Positions 1-11,799 of a stretch of DNA of 64,000 nucleotides are shown here, piece after piece. Source of the DNA: Solenopsis invicta (taxonomy: Eukaryota > Arthropoda > Insecta > Hymenoptera > Formicidae). The notes below the pieces were generated by a model. It made no database searches, was not told where the DNA came from, and saw nothing but the letters and a program-made list of their open reading frames with translations. Each line of letters starts with the position of its first letter. The stretch's first letter is position 1. A program made the translations under genes and the position numbers. Location: NCBI RefSeq assembly GCF_016802725.1, contig NC_052669.1, positions 3,310,501 to 3,374,500 on the forward strand. The letters run 5' to 3'.

Positions 1-695
1 AGTTTATACGCGTCCTTATTCGAGCACAGGGGATTATAAAGTTCATTACGGCACTCGGCTAGAAAAAACAATTAATAGCATTCCGAAAGTTTCGGGCTGA
101 TGGAAAAATGTGGAGCTTATAATACAGTCGCAAGAAACATCGGCTAGAGAATATTACTTTTTTTTATCACTTCTATGGTAATAATATAATATTGAATTAA
201 GAAATATGTATTTCGCGAATTTCACTAACATGCAGAATTTCCATTAATACAGCCAATATAACTAGAAATAAAATCTAAAAATATTAATATAACTAATAAT
301 AATTGAAAATTGAGGAATAATGAAAAAAAGAATTTTTGTTATAAACTTGTATTTTCAATTAAGTTACTGTGATCTCAGTGCCTCGGTTTATATTGATGTA
401 TAGCATTTTTTATACGTATAAATAAGAAAACTTTACCCTTTTATGATTATTTTTAGCGCGTACACACGTTTTTTTAACAGACATGCATGAACCGACGAAC
501 GTGAGCACGCAAACGAGATAGGGAATGATGTAGGAAAAAAGTAAGTATATCATGATTTGCTTGATTAAACTTTGAAAAATACGATAAATATGGGAATGAA
601 GGGATATTACGTTGATATTGCACCGTACAGCGCGTATTGGCAATTGAATGGAAGTTTCAAGCGATATTTTAAACATCCATTTCGAAAAGAAAATT

Positions 696-1830
696 TATAT
701 GAAATTAACACAACGCACTAATTTTACGCAAGTACAACGTTCGCCAAATACAAATGGTACATGACAAACCAAGCTAATGTGGATAATCACCGGACACGGT
801 AGTTACTGCCACAGAAGCCAATGATTAAGATTAATATTAGCGAGTCTGACAGCAACGATGTTATCATCGGGCGACACGCACGGAACAGGACGGAACACCA
901 TTTGTATTATTAGGATCCTGTATTCTCAATATAATACAGGCTTTGCGATAGCAAGTACGATGATAACGAAGAAAACAAGTTTTAGATAACTTTTAACTAT
1001 TATAATTATTTCACAGTCATGTCACGTGCTTGCGCGTTTACATTATATTTCTCTAAATATAATTAAATATAATAAGAAAAAATTTGGCGAATAACACAAA
1101 ACCTCTTGTCAACTAATTGCAAAACACAATTGGCCACAAACCAAGTTAATGTGGATAATCACCGGACATCATAGTTACAACGATTAAGATTAATATCACC
1201 GGAGCTAGCAAGAACGATATTATTATCATGGGACGCAACAAGAAATGGCAGAGAGTCCATAATGTAACAATTGTGCAGGAAAATAGTATTTTATGTATAT
1301 ACAGTAATTATTAACATAAATTAATATTGTGTGAGAGGTATTTACCTTCCAAATATCATAAATACAACATAGAATGATAATAACGCAGCAACATAATGTA
1401 ATACGATAATATGAAAATATAAAATAATATAGAAACAATAAAATAATGTTCTGAAATTAAACATACAGTCCGCGACAAAAAAATAATTTCACGTATATGT
1501 ATTTTATTTTTATTTAAACTGTACCCAAACTTTAAAATAAACAGTTATTCGTAAGAAACTTTTTTAACTGAAACGTATTGTGATAAGAAAAAATTTGATT
1601 TAAGAAAAATTTACAAAAACGATAATTGGCACATAAACACGAAACTAATGCAAGTGCTCGTCAGACAATGGTTGCCACAGTATCCGACGATTAACATTAA
1701 TGTTACCTAGCGCAGTAATAATGTATAATGTATTACTAGCACAATGCACATATCCACAGTGGAACAGAGTATCATCTGAATAATTAAGATAAGTGGTCCG
1801 CGAGGACAATCGTTGTGCGTGTACAAAAAA
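696..1830. repeat. Three diverged direct copies of one repeat
   Basis: Copy A is anchored at about 768 (ACCAAGCTAATGTGGATAAT) and copy B at about 1139 (ACCAAGTTAATGTGGATAAT). Both continue through ATCACCGGACA, GATTAAGATTAATAT and an ACGATRTTATYATSGG block. Copy C, at about 1640, is weaker: CGAAACTAATG, then a GACGATTAACATTAATGTTA block. Copies B and C are both preceded by ATAAGAAAAAATTTG. The spacing is 371 bp from A to B and about 500 bp from B to C. No open frame is conserved between copies, so this looks like an old non-coding tandem expansion. Confidence 0.6.
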
Positions 1831-4800
1831 TCTCAATAATTATTAACATTATTTCAAGTTGCAAATATAGAAACAGCTGAAAATTTTGTATTATGTCAAC
1901 TGGAAATATTTTCCACGTAACTCCACTTCGTCGTCTAATTAAAAAAATTAAATTACATCTCCGACTCTTCGAGATATTCATGATTGCGACGAAAGTTTGC
2001 ATCCGGCTTGCCTTTTCCAGCGCTAAACTTCCAGTCGTCTTCGCGAATAATATTCCTGGTCGCTCGTGGCCCATTTCGCAAACGCAGTCTCTCAATTAAA
2101 ACTACTCATGACAGCGGCAATTTCGCTTCCGATACACGCGTAGACCGGCTTCAAACAACTATCAGTACTAAAGGCAGCTCTCGAGGCGCACTAAAGCTAA
2201 GCCTAAGTAATCGCGTAAAGTTTTCGGCAGGCGAGAATCGAAATTCGCTTGTATACGCTCCAGATCATCCTAACGCGTCGCGTTGGCGCAGCGGCGTATC
2301 CGTCGTTTAATAGGCGCAGATAGTAAAATAAAAAAGCCTCAGCACGTCCTAAGTCTATAATTAATTAAGCCACCTGTCTTATACGAGAGCGTCAAGTGTA
2401 AAGCGCCTAATGCCGCAACCGTGTCTCGGTAGATCAGTCTGCTGCGTGTGCGCGTGCCTAGTGCGAAGCACTCGGTCGTGATATTCCTGGCTTAACGCCG
2501 CCCTCATCAAAATTGTAATTAAACTCCATACACGTAGTTCTCGATTCGGGCGGCTAATGCGTTCGCGACAGCTAGGCGTGTAAATAAATTCGCGTGGAAC
2601 GAGTACAAGCGTAATTCTCTCACATTAAATGTTGGCGATCCTTTGTTGAGTATGCGGCTCCAGTTTACGGATTTTCATCCGTTTTCAGCTCACGAGTAGT
2701 TTTTTAACTCACTAATTGCGCAAGCCGAGAATTACTCTTACTTCCATCGTAAATTTAGACGAATTACTTTATTTAGCATGCACGCTGTAGACGCGGTCTA
2801 CACATGCATATGACAAATATGATAAAATAAGACGCTATCAAGAAAAATTCTCGTGAACTAATCTCGAAGGATTAGTACAAAGCACTTTTCATACTAGATG
2901 ACAGAACAAACAACCAACGTTATTCATTTATCATTTTATAAAATGTTATCATATTTCTTTCTCTAAGAAAGCATTAGGAAAATTTCTCCATCTGCTTTGA
3001 TACATGTATGCGAAACTTTTTTGTATAAAAACTCTACCCCTTTTTTTTCTGACGGTAACAAATATTGTTTTCATTTTTCTGCTGTTTTTCCGCTGTGTAA
3101 TATTAAAAGCGAAATTATAAAATACACGAAAATGAACTTTTTAACTAAAACAAGTTTGACTCAATTAATGCAATCGCCATTCGTATTATAAGAGTTACGT
3201 AAAAAATAAGTAATAATATAATAATGTAAATTATTATAATTAATGAAACAAAATTAGTATTTAGTACCATAAGATTAAACTTTTTAATGCTTATGAAAGA
3301 AATTATCTTTCAAGATGAAATGCAAATTTTGCTTATCGAAATTAGATCAAAAGCGAAAATATAATTTTCTTTCGTATATCTTCATAATTATTCAAAGGCT
3401 ACATATGATGTATTTCTTAAAATTAAAATATTAGAAATGCGTGTGTTACAGTAGTTTCAAAGTCGCGTGAATCACTGAGGCTCACGATCTTTGCATTTTA
3501 TAGATCAGTTAATTTTGCTGTTGCAGCAAATTTTACACTCGAACGAATGTAAAATCGAGCGTAGAATTTGCTTACGCAAAAAGAGATCAAACCACTGGAA
3601 TTAGCACGCTGATCTATAGAAACCCGACTATTACGTTATTCTATAAAAGCGGCGATTCTGTAGACTCGCTCGTCGATTCTCCCAAACATCCATGCTTGTG
3701 TTCCCCGTTTCCGATCCCATCGTTCTCACCTCCTTCCCGACAAACATAGCAATCGTCGAAAAAGCGTCGAGAGAAATCAAATGAGTTTGCGTGGGAGTGA
3801 CAATGGAGTTTCGCGACTGTAATCAAGCTACTGTGAGTGGCGCGGGAAAAGGGGCCGCCATGGAGGGTGCAGGGATCGCCCAGCGCATTTGAATTTCCAC
3901 GCAAAGGGAAACGAGGTACCACCGATAGCGTCTAGAAATCGTCCGCGGCGCGACGATAGAGACATTGAATTAAGCACGATGCAGACCCTTAATTAAACGC
4001 TCGAAATTGAGCCATCGATTAAATACTCTCTCTTTACGGCAAGAACTTGCACCCTTCTTCTTTAGCGCGGAAACCAAAATGTCTGAATTATCGGCGCGAA
4101 TTCGTTGCCTCCGATAATACGTTCTCGGACACGAATAAAAGATTGCGTGCAACGAAGAGTAAAAATGCGCAAACAATTTTTTTTTGTGTACTGCGTGCTA
4201 AAATTTTATGAAACTGTAGACTATAGAAACGATAGAGAAGGTAGCATGGACCGTGTAGGAATTACGTATTAATCTCCGTTACTAGATGACGAGTCCCAAT
4301 AATTATTCATGGAATCGTTTGTTTAGTAGCTTGCCGTTATGTAGTAGCGTTAATATGTCAATACACAGTAGTCAACATTTGTTATATTTTTACTTTCGAA
4401 ACTTTTTCAAAGTATACTTTAACATTTATTTACACATACTTCCACATTCTTTTTAAACTCGAGCGTATTATTACAAGTATGTACATTCGAGCGTTTTCTT
4501 TGTTATTTAACTGTATACATTCCAAGTTATGCAAGTTAGTGCAGTTAAACAATAGCACAGCATGTTTTGTTAATACGATCATCTAAGCGTGTTGGTAATA
4601 TAGCTGGTAATACCGCGATTTTCATATCAAAATGATTATATGATAAATCTACTGGGCTATCTTCAAAAACACTAGATATTTTATCCTTGCTGTTTAACAT
4701 TAATAAACAAAGATAAACTGATATCTCCAATGTTCCGAACGCAGAAAAAATCTAAACCATGAAAAATAAAAAATAAATAATTTTGTAATAAAATACTGTA

Positions 4801-4990
4801 TCTTTTTTTTAAACAAAACCAGTCTTTAAATTTTCTTTCGTGGTAGCCCTGTCCTTTTTCGATTCATTACACTAGGCCGCTATAAATAATATTCAATGTA
4901 ATAAATATTTTATAACGTAAAGTTTAGAATCTATTAAACAACGCTTTAAATATAATCGTTAAGTTTCAATATAAAATAACGATTAATCTT

Positions 4991-5219
4991 TAAGTAGGTG
5001 AGGTAACAGCACCCCCAACGAAGAAATGTAGGATTAGAAACTTTGATTTGAAAAAATAAAATTAAGTATCGTTTACAAATCTTAAAGATCATTTTTTTAC
5101 ATTTCCCTCTCTTCTAAAGGTTTAACTAACGTGAATTTAAATATAACATAATATACTAAAGGAAAATATAATAATAACATTTCTGTGAGGTGTTGTCAGC
5201 ACTCCACCTACCTACTTAC
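4991..5219. mobile_element. MITE-like hairpin element, about 230 bp
   Basis: The left end reads TAAGTAGGTGAGGTAACAGC and the right end, reverse-complemented, reads TAAGTAGGTAGGTGGAGTGC. Pairing continues inward through a GAAATGT block. The inside is AT-rich and non-coding. A target duplication is not clear. A further TAACTTTG/CAAAGTTA stem with ACCACCTACTTAC inside follows at 5221-5260, so the right end may be repeated. Confidence 0.5.
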
Positions 5220-6359
5220 GTAACTTTGACCACCTACTTACTAAAAGGTTAACAAAGTTATTACATAAAACGTAAGTGGGTGACTATAATACCATTTTCT
5301 CCTCTAACTAGGTATAATGTTACTGCTTTTTTTTCGTCTTCAATATATCTTATCAATTGATCTTGAAATCGTGATTCTATTTTGTTTCTTTTATGCTCCT
5401 TTCAGAGATAATTTCAAATTGCAGAGACTTACTTTTACTTGTTAATGCTCACTACTCATTTCAAATTAATATTATAATTATTTTTATTTCGCTTATAGAT
5501 TATAAATATTCAATATTCTAGAAAGTTTCCAATTTCAAAAGAAAAGCGGAAAGCTTTTAGAACTGTTCCTCTACCACACATTGCGCATACAGAACATAAC
5601 CCTTTACAAGAAAAGTAATCCCAAGATACGATAATTGCGAAAGTGCACACTGAGTTTTCCTTAGAAACTCATGATAATAATACTAGATATTAAAACAATT
5701 TGCGTGTAAAATGCACTGTAGACCCAACATCGTGTGCGAAAGTAGAAAGCGACATACGTATCGTTGACAAAAGACTACATATGTAAACTAAATTGTAACT
5801 GGAAAACTTCAAAAAACAATCGATTCAGACTTTTGTGCTACCAATTTGTGCCATCGTTATCTCATGCCAGTTGCGCGCAACGATTGTTACAGAAGGTACA
5901 AACAATATACCGTAATTGCAGCAAATTTACATCTCGTTTGTCGGTAAACCAAAAAAAAGCTAGCTTTACGTGCCGCAACGCGAGAAGATCAATTCTTTCT
6001 CTCAAGTTACTCTAATTGGCATACCCTTTTCTGAAAAGAAAATCGCTTTCGACGGCAGGATTTTATTCCAATGCAATTCAAATTATCTTATAATTGCCGC
6101 TGTAAACAATCGATTTTTAAAAATACGAGACTAAACAGATGACTACGAATAGATGTATAAATGTAATTTTGTTAATCCTATTACCGCGATGAAAGACGCG
6201 AATTCGCGTGGTGCGTAATAATAACGCGTCTCCAGCGTAACTTGTTATCTGATTAGCTTTTCTAGACTACGACAAACCGTTGTAAAAGAATCGTAAGCAG
6301 AATATATATCTACTCAAATTTTATAAAAGAATATTACTGAGAATTCCAGATATTCCAGA

Positions 6360-6890
6360 AATTTTACAGAAAATTTCAGACAAGATTAGAAAATATTTTT
6401 AATGCAGCTTTGAAATAAATTTAATGTATTTTGATTATATTCATATAAAATTATTAAAAAAAATCATGTAAATTTCCAATATTAAAATCGAGAAAGTATT
6501 AAGAAGTAATACAGGCTAGACATATAACGATCTGTCCGCAATACGCGGATATAGCTCGGAAGTAGAATTCGAAAGATGATTAAGCACGCAACGCCAATAT
6601 AGAATGACGTATTGCCACAAATTTTTTTTTTATAAAAACTCACGAGTGAAAATGTTGAAAATGTACGTGCCATATTTATTGCTCATCGATTTTACATTAA
6701 CAAAAAAAAATGATCAAAGAAACCATTTTGTCGAAAAACGAGAGATAAAATCTAAAATTAAAAATAAAATTTCAACTCCCCCGAACACCAATAAAATTCC
6801 ATGAAAATCTGCGATTTTCAAGGATGAAAAAGTAATTTTCTGAAAATCCCATGTTTTTCTCGGGTTTTTTCCGATACTAAACAGTCCGGT
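6360..6890 (+). repeat. Dispersed repeat, copy 1 of 2
   Basis: This is a diverged direct copy of 7440-7975. Shared blocks occur in the same order: TGCAGCTT followed by GAAATAAATTTA, ATACRCGGAT, GGAAGTA.AATTCGAA, a TTTTTTTTTATAAAAACTC block, CATATTTATTGCT, AACACCAATAAAATTYCAT with the AATC motif, and TTTTCTGAAAATYCC. The element is non-coding and rich in A runs. The similarity runs for about 500 bp but is interrupted by many small indels. Confidence 0.6.
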
Positions 6891-7131
6891 ACGAAAAAAC
6901 GTGTGTTATTCGCGGAACACGAACGAGTCGTGTCGACCACGTTTCCGCAAGGTCCAGCCGCGGATGTTGTCCTTTGCCCGCGGCGTTGCGCCATGCGGCG
7001 CGATGAACGTCAAAACGCGACGATGCGACCAGCACGGGGATGCTATTATTTACGAAGGGGGTCGAAACTTTTCCGCGCTCCACACACGCATTTAATCGTC
7101 ACCCTGTTTTTCTCAACGGCTGAAACGGGAA

Positions 7132-7330
7132 GCGCGAAGCACCGCGGTTTCTTGGCGGATTGCCGTCCCAAAAAGCGAGATACAAAGTATTTATTATGTC
7201 CTTGTGACAATGAACATTTTTGCAGCGCAGTTTGTTTCACGCGCGAAACACCGCGGTTTCTTGGCGGATTGCCGTCCCAAAAGCCGAGATATCAAGTATT
7301 TATTATGTCGTTGTGACAATGAACATTTTT
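7132..7330 (+). repeat. Tandem duplication, 109-bp period, 1.8 copies
   Basis: ACCGCGGTTTCTTGGCGGAT at 7141 recurs at 7250, and GTGACAATGAACATTTTT ends both copies (7221 and 7330). The two copies are nearly identical over about 85 bp, so this duplication is much younger than the flanking dispersed repeats. The period of 109 is not a multiple of three. The open frame across it therefore shifts between copies and is not evidence of a protein. Confidence 0.85.
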
Positions 7331-7439
7331 ATAATGTGACTTTACAGGAACGAGAAAATAATGATGAGGATGTTTACATGAATTTTGTAAAGGAATTTCC
7401 TGAGAAATCCTGGACTTTGCACGAATTTTATTCAAAATT

Positions 7440-7975
7440 CTGGGATTAAAAAAAATTTGTTTATGCAGCTTCCTTTTGAGAAATAAATTTATTTTGTTAT
7501 ATCTTTTAATATTCTTTACGCACTATGTTACACAATTACAAAAAAAAGTCACTAAAACTTCGAATATTAAATTTGAGAATACTAAAAAGAAATAATTGAA
7601 GAAATATCGACAAAGTCAGCAATACACGGATTTAGTTAATCGGAAGTACAGAATTCGAATTGGCTATACAAGACCAAAAACGACGTGCTGCCAATAATTT
7701 TTTTTTATAAAAACTCGCGAGTCACACGAAGAAAAGACGTGGAAGTGTACGTCATATTTATTGCTAATCCGCTTATCAAGAAAAATGGCCAAAAAAAAAC
7801 AATTGATAAAAAAAAGAGATGGAATTTAAATTTGAAAGTAAAATTACAAAAAATTTCGCCTGAGCGCCAATAAAATCTCATAAAAATCCATGAGATTTTC
7901 GAGAACAAAAAATAAATTTCCTGAAAATTCCAGGTTCTCCCGACGGTCAACATCCTGATGATTATTCAGTTTCCA
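7440..7975 (+). repeat. Dispersed repeat, copy 2 of 2
   Basis: This is the second copy of the element described at 6360-6890, in the same orientation, about 1.08 kb downstream. It keeps the same block order, from the TGCAGCTT start through the T-run plus ATAAAAACTCGCGAGT to the CTGAAAATTCCAGG end. Between the two copies lies CpG-rich DNA and a 109-bp tandem duplication. Confidence 0.6.
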
Positions 7976-8301
7976 CAAAGCCGATTTTTTCACTAGAAAA
8001 AACGCTATTTTACTCCTTCATTCCGCCGTCACTGTAGAATAACATTTACGTGACGATTCCATTTCACACATCGCGATGTTAACGCAGTTACGTGCGACAA
8101 AGCATTTCGCGCTGTTGAGGCTCTCGATAAATGATTCATTACAAGATGAGTACGATACACGCACGCATGTACCGCACATATACACACGCACACTACCGCG
8201 ATCTGTTCGTTGCGAACGTAGGAAAATTACACGGGTTTTTTTGTTTTTTTTTTTTGACGTCTGAATAAATCTCGTAGCGCGAGTGCACGCAGATCACTTA
8301 C

Positions 8302-8356
8302 CTGTTATCACCAGGAGAGCGACGACCGCCTCTAGCCACAGGTGGCAAATCTTCAT
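8302..8356 (-). CDS. First coding exon of an unidentified secreted or membrane protein (signal peptide only)
   Basis: Seen: on the minus strand an ATG (8356-8354) opens a 55-nt frame reading MKICHLWLEAVVALLVIT. It stops at ACAG followed by the donor GTAAGT (8301-8296), so the intron is phase 1. The peptide has a basic residue near the N-terminus and then a hydrophobic run (LEAVVALLVIT) like the core of a signal peptide. Known: a signal-peptide exon followed by a phase-1 intron is common in genes for secreted and type I membrane proteins, including immunoglobulin-domain adhesion proteins. I see no in-frame ATG directly upstream, and the upstream DNA is GC-rich leader-like sequence. Inference: this is the 5' end of a gene whose remaining exons lie beyond position 1, with at least 8.3 kb of first intron in the window. 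The family cannot be named from 18 residues. An adhesion or receptor protein is plausible but unproven. Confidence 0.6.
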
Positions 8357-9204
8357 CTCGACGGCGCGTACGGAAGCTCCGGCTCCGACTCCGACGGTCC
8401 CTCGACGATCAACCACTCGTGACTTCCAGGCACACTGAAGGATCACCACTCGCGCGGTAGTCAAGTCGCTTGAACGGAACTATGCGAAACTACGCGGCAC
8501 CACATCTGCCCGTCTCGCACGGCACGCGTGTGTTTCGCTCGTTCGCTCGCTTCAACCTCCTTCTCGAAATCGTCGCGATCGTCGAATCAGCGATCGCACC
8601 GTGCGATGTCTCGAAAGTTTCCACTCGTATCGCACGCTTCAACCGGACTGACGTGCGCCGCGGCACTCACCGTCCGATTCCGAAAGACGACGGACTCGCA
8701 CCAAACTTCACGGTGTCCCGCCGCCGCGCCGCCGCTTGTCCACGACGTGTCCGCGACGTACGGCCGAGAGAGAGAAAGAGAGAGAGCGGTCGAATTCAAA
8801 TTGCCGGGCGTCGCGATTTACTTGTTCGCACGCGCCGCGTGTTCCCCCGAAAACTTTTTCCCTCGGCTGCCGCTTCTCTCCTTTCCGCTTTTTCTTTTCC
8901 TGCCTTTCCTCACGCGACGACGCGTCGACGATCGACGGCGGCTCGTCGTCGAAAGCGTTATCGATCACCGCGTGTGCCAACGAGCACGACACGAGCACGG
9001 ACGGCGGATTTTAAGCACTGTTGACAGAGTAATTGCACGTATATCTGCACTGGATTGCGACGGACGAGACTGAGCGTCGCCGCGCGAAGCCGTTCCGTCG
9101 CGAGTCGCGCCTGCGTCGACCGCCCTTTTGTCCCCACCATCGCGCGCCGACGATCTCGCAGCTTCTGCCGTTGCCCGTACCTCACTTCCCTCTCAAGCTC
9201 TCAC

Positions 9205-9208
<4 letters not shown>

Positions 9209-9266
<58 letters not shown>

Positions 9267-9267
9267 C
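9209..9267. repeat. (CT)n microsatellite
   Basis: A nearly pure CT run of about 45 bp is followed by a TTTCTCTCTCTC extension. It sits inside the promoter-like block. In the direction of the minus-strand gene it is a GA tract, which could bind GAGA-type factors. Confidence 0.9.
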
Positions 9268-9599
9268 GTCGCCCTCCGCCCGGCCGGCGCGCGCTTCGCT
9301 CCTTCGCGCTCTTTCTCGCGTCTCGCACGGGTTATCCCGCTTCCACCGCGCGCGCGATCTCGTTTTCTCGTCTTCCCTTCTGACGCTCTCTTCTCGAACG
9401 ACCCGCACCCCGCGGCCGAGCCACGCACACACGCGGACGTGCCCTCCTCCTCCGAAAACCCGCGATTTTATTCCGCACCTCCTTCCGCACGCGGTAGAGG
9501 TGGCTGCCTGCCGGTAATCTCCTCTCTTTCTCTCTCTTTCTCTCTCTTCGGATTCAATTTGTCCGTCGGCCGAAAAGTTTTCTCTTTTTTGTCGTATGA

Positions 9600-9699
9600 A
9601 TGCGGTTTGTTACATGTGTCATCATTCGGCATTAGGACCATTGTTGGTTTGGATCGCACGCCCTTGCGGAATCCACGGGACGCCGCTCCGGTCGGACAC
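9600..9699 (+). other. Possible 3' end of a divergent non-coding first exon
   Basis: At 9700 the plus strand reads GGACAC followed by GTAAGTTGAT, a strong donor except for C at -1. Composition changes abruptly here: GC-rich before it, AT-rich after it. That is what is expected where a 5' exon meets its intron. The exon start and transcript are unknown. The change in composition also marks the end of the CpG island, so the donor may be coincidental. Confidence 0.25.
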
Positions 9700-9956
9700 G
9701 TAAGTTGATCTGATTTCTAATTTTGTATTTACAACGTACAATTGAAGGACAAGATGTCACATTGTCTTGTTTTTTATTTTATAGCTTTAAAACTTCATTG
9801 TTTAACGCGTTACATACTCCAAAAATTCACTTTTCTACCATTTAGAACGCTTGGAAAATAGTAATAAAATAATCGTAACATACTGAAAAAAGTGTTTAAC
9901 GTTTATGATTAAGTGTTTAATAGCTTATAATAGTTTATAATAAAATAATTGTAGTA

Positions 9957-10680
9957 CACTGAAAAAAAGTGTTTTACACTTGTGACTAATTGCATATTAA
10001 ATTAAATATTAATTAAAATTGTGGGTTTATGTTTATAGTTATTTTTATAGTTATTATTGTTATAATGTTAATAGTAATAGCCTTTGCTCAACTGTAAAAA
10101 TGTTTTATTACAAATTACGATATATAATTAAAAATTTTAATATAATAAAGTATCAAGATATGGATATCACAGATAAAATAATACGATGTATTTTTATGTA
10201 TCGTAGTAAATACGATTAAAATTATATTAAATATAACTGTTCTTTCAACATTTGCTTAATATTTATGCAGTAACGATAACTAAAAAAAACACAACTATGT
10301 ATAATTTGCATACTTAAAACTTTGAATTTTTTTCGAGAAAAGGAGATTTTATAGATGCTTTTGAACATCGAAACTGTTAAATTACTCGTCAATTTAATAA
10401 TATTATTTATCCCGGCATCAACTGCAATAACTGTTTCAAGTCCGATGAAAATGCGACGCGCAGTTTGCATAAGCCAGTGATTCTACAAATTATTATTTAG
10501 CACTAAGATTCGCTGCGATCCATATAGTCCATCTCATATTTATGTTTGACATTTTCATCGGTTTGAATTTCAAACTTACTATAAAAACTTAATAAAATAA
10601 TTATAAATATAATTGGTACCAAAAAATAACTATAAATTATAGTTAAATAATAATAATTTCAACTACATTTTTTCTCTTCG
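9957..10680. mobile_element. CACTGA-ended non-autonomous element, longer copy
   Basis: The left end is TA followed by CACTGAAAAAAAGTGTTTTA. Internal words are shared with the element at 36138-36570: TTTATAGTTATT, AAGATATGGATA, ATTTATGYARTAA and AACTATAAATTATAGTTAAA. The right end, TTTTTTCTCTTCGTA, is a decayed version of TTTTTTTTCAGTGTA. A short direct duplicate of the left end (ACTGAAAAAAGTGTTTAACG) precedes it at about 9883. No protein is encoded. Confidence 0.5.
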
Positions 10681-10775
10681 TATAAAAGAGAAAGGGGGGA
10701 TAAGAAAGATTTAGATGTTACGATGTTTCGTGCTCTTTCCTATTCCTTGAGTATCACGCGCCACTATAATCTACC

Positions 10776-11693
10776 GGATGAATAAGAAAATATCGGTGAA
10801 ATATCTCGAAAACAAGATATTTGAAAAAGAAATGTTTCATACAAGAAAGTTGTAAGATTTCAACAAATGCCTCAACCGTCGATACCTATTTGATCTTGGA
10901 CACATGTATATTAAAAAGCGACGAAAGGATTTATTTGTTATGTAATGGAAGTAAATTTCAAACGGATACATTAAAAAATATTTAATGTTGTGAAAAATGC
11001 ATTAAATTTCATGCATATACTTTTTAGTTATAGAGACATTAAATTTAATATACTTTAAATTTAACGTTTAACTTAAAAATACATTAAATTTCATGACATT
11101 TTTAACAGTGTGGAGGAACTTTCAAGATTAATTTTAAAATTTTTAATGGAATCTCCTACTTTTTATTTAATAGTTTGACAGCTGACATTGCGATTTTTCA
11201 AAAGTCTACAATAAAATTCTTTTAAATGCTTTTCGAAATATGAGTTGACGAAGTTTAGGTGGAGAAACTGAGCATTTGAAGGTTTGAAATTGTTAAATAC
11301 AGAAGTGACAAATCGTGAAGTCCTCTTCTCTCCTTATCTCTACTGATACGCACAAATCAGTGTATCCGCCTAAGCTACCTGTACACAATATACCTTGGCT
11401 AATATCTTTATTAACTCATATCTCGAAAAAAAATTTAATGAAATACAATTTTATTGTAGTATTTTGAAAAAATCTCGATGTCAGCTTCGGGACTATTGAT
11501 TAAAAAGTTCCATTTAAAACTTTGAACTTGACAGCTTCTTCATACTTGCGCTCAAGATTAAATTCAGCAAATGTATTCGATAGGTATCGCCATTTAATAC
11601 ACGTTGAAATCTTACAACTTTTCTATATAAAATACACTTTTTCTCAAATATCTTGTTTTCAAGATATTTCACAGGTCCGATACTTTTTATCCG
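10776..11693. mobile_element. Large imperfect palindrome (foldback element)
   Basis: The left arm begins GGATGAATAAGAAAATATCG and the right arm, reverse-complemented, begins GGCGGATAAAAAGTATCGG. Both continue with GTGAAATATCTYGAAAACAA, GATATTTGA, AAAGTTGTAAGATTTCAAC and CGATACCTAT. Further in they share TTTTTAATMRATAGT, AGCTGACATYGMGATTTTT and CTACAATAAAATT. The left arm (10776-11255) contains about 200 bp absent from the right arm (11400-11693), rich in repeated CATTAAATTTCATG words, so it looks like an insertion at about 10915-11120. No open frame with features is present. Confidence 0.65.
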
Positions 11694-11799
11694 CCCTTTA
11701 CAGTGACTTCCGTACAATTTAACGAATTTCTTTTCTTTTGCATTAAAAATGCTTACATTTATATTATATAATTCTATTATTTCTAATTTATTACGTGGA

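Larger units (their letters stand above)
1..8301 (-). other. Probable first intron of the signal-peptide gene, with repeats
   Basis: This stretch lies downstream of the minus-strand donor at 8301, and I see no coding exon in it. It is AT-rich, with moderately CpG-rich patches near 1.9-2.6 kb, 3.5-4.2 kb and 6.9-7.3 kb. Its open frames are short and have no recognisable domains. The identifiable contents are diverged repeats at 0.7-1.8, 4.99-5.22 and 6.36-7.98 kb, listed separately. That it is intron and not intergenic depends entirely on the exon call at 8302-8356. Confidence 0.45.
8357..9699 (-). promoter_or_regulatory. CpG-rich promoter and 5' leader block
   Basis: The GC content and CpG density rise sharply here compared with the flanks, directly upstream of the minus-strand signal-peptide exon. 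The block contains long (CT)n on the plus strand, which is (GA)n in the sense of the gene; GAGA tracts are common in insect promoters. An initiator-like TTCAGTG (minus strand, about 8432-8438) is one possible start site, but others are possible farther up. Several open frames of 100-217 codons cover this block on both strands. They are low-complexity Ser/Leu/Arg frames, as expected from CpG and CT composition, and I do not call them genes. Confidence 0.5.

Noticed and set aside
8470..9024. 184-codon plus-strand frame, with a 181-codon frame overlapping
   Set aside because: Both lie in the CpG island upstream of the minus-strand exon. They have Arg-rich content and no domain; stop codons are rare here by composition.
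9055..9708. 217-codon plus-strand frame
   Set aside because: It is a Ser/Leu/Arg low-complexity translation of CpG-rich DNA and the (CT)n array, and other long frames overlap it on both strands.
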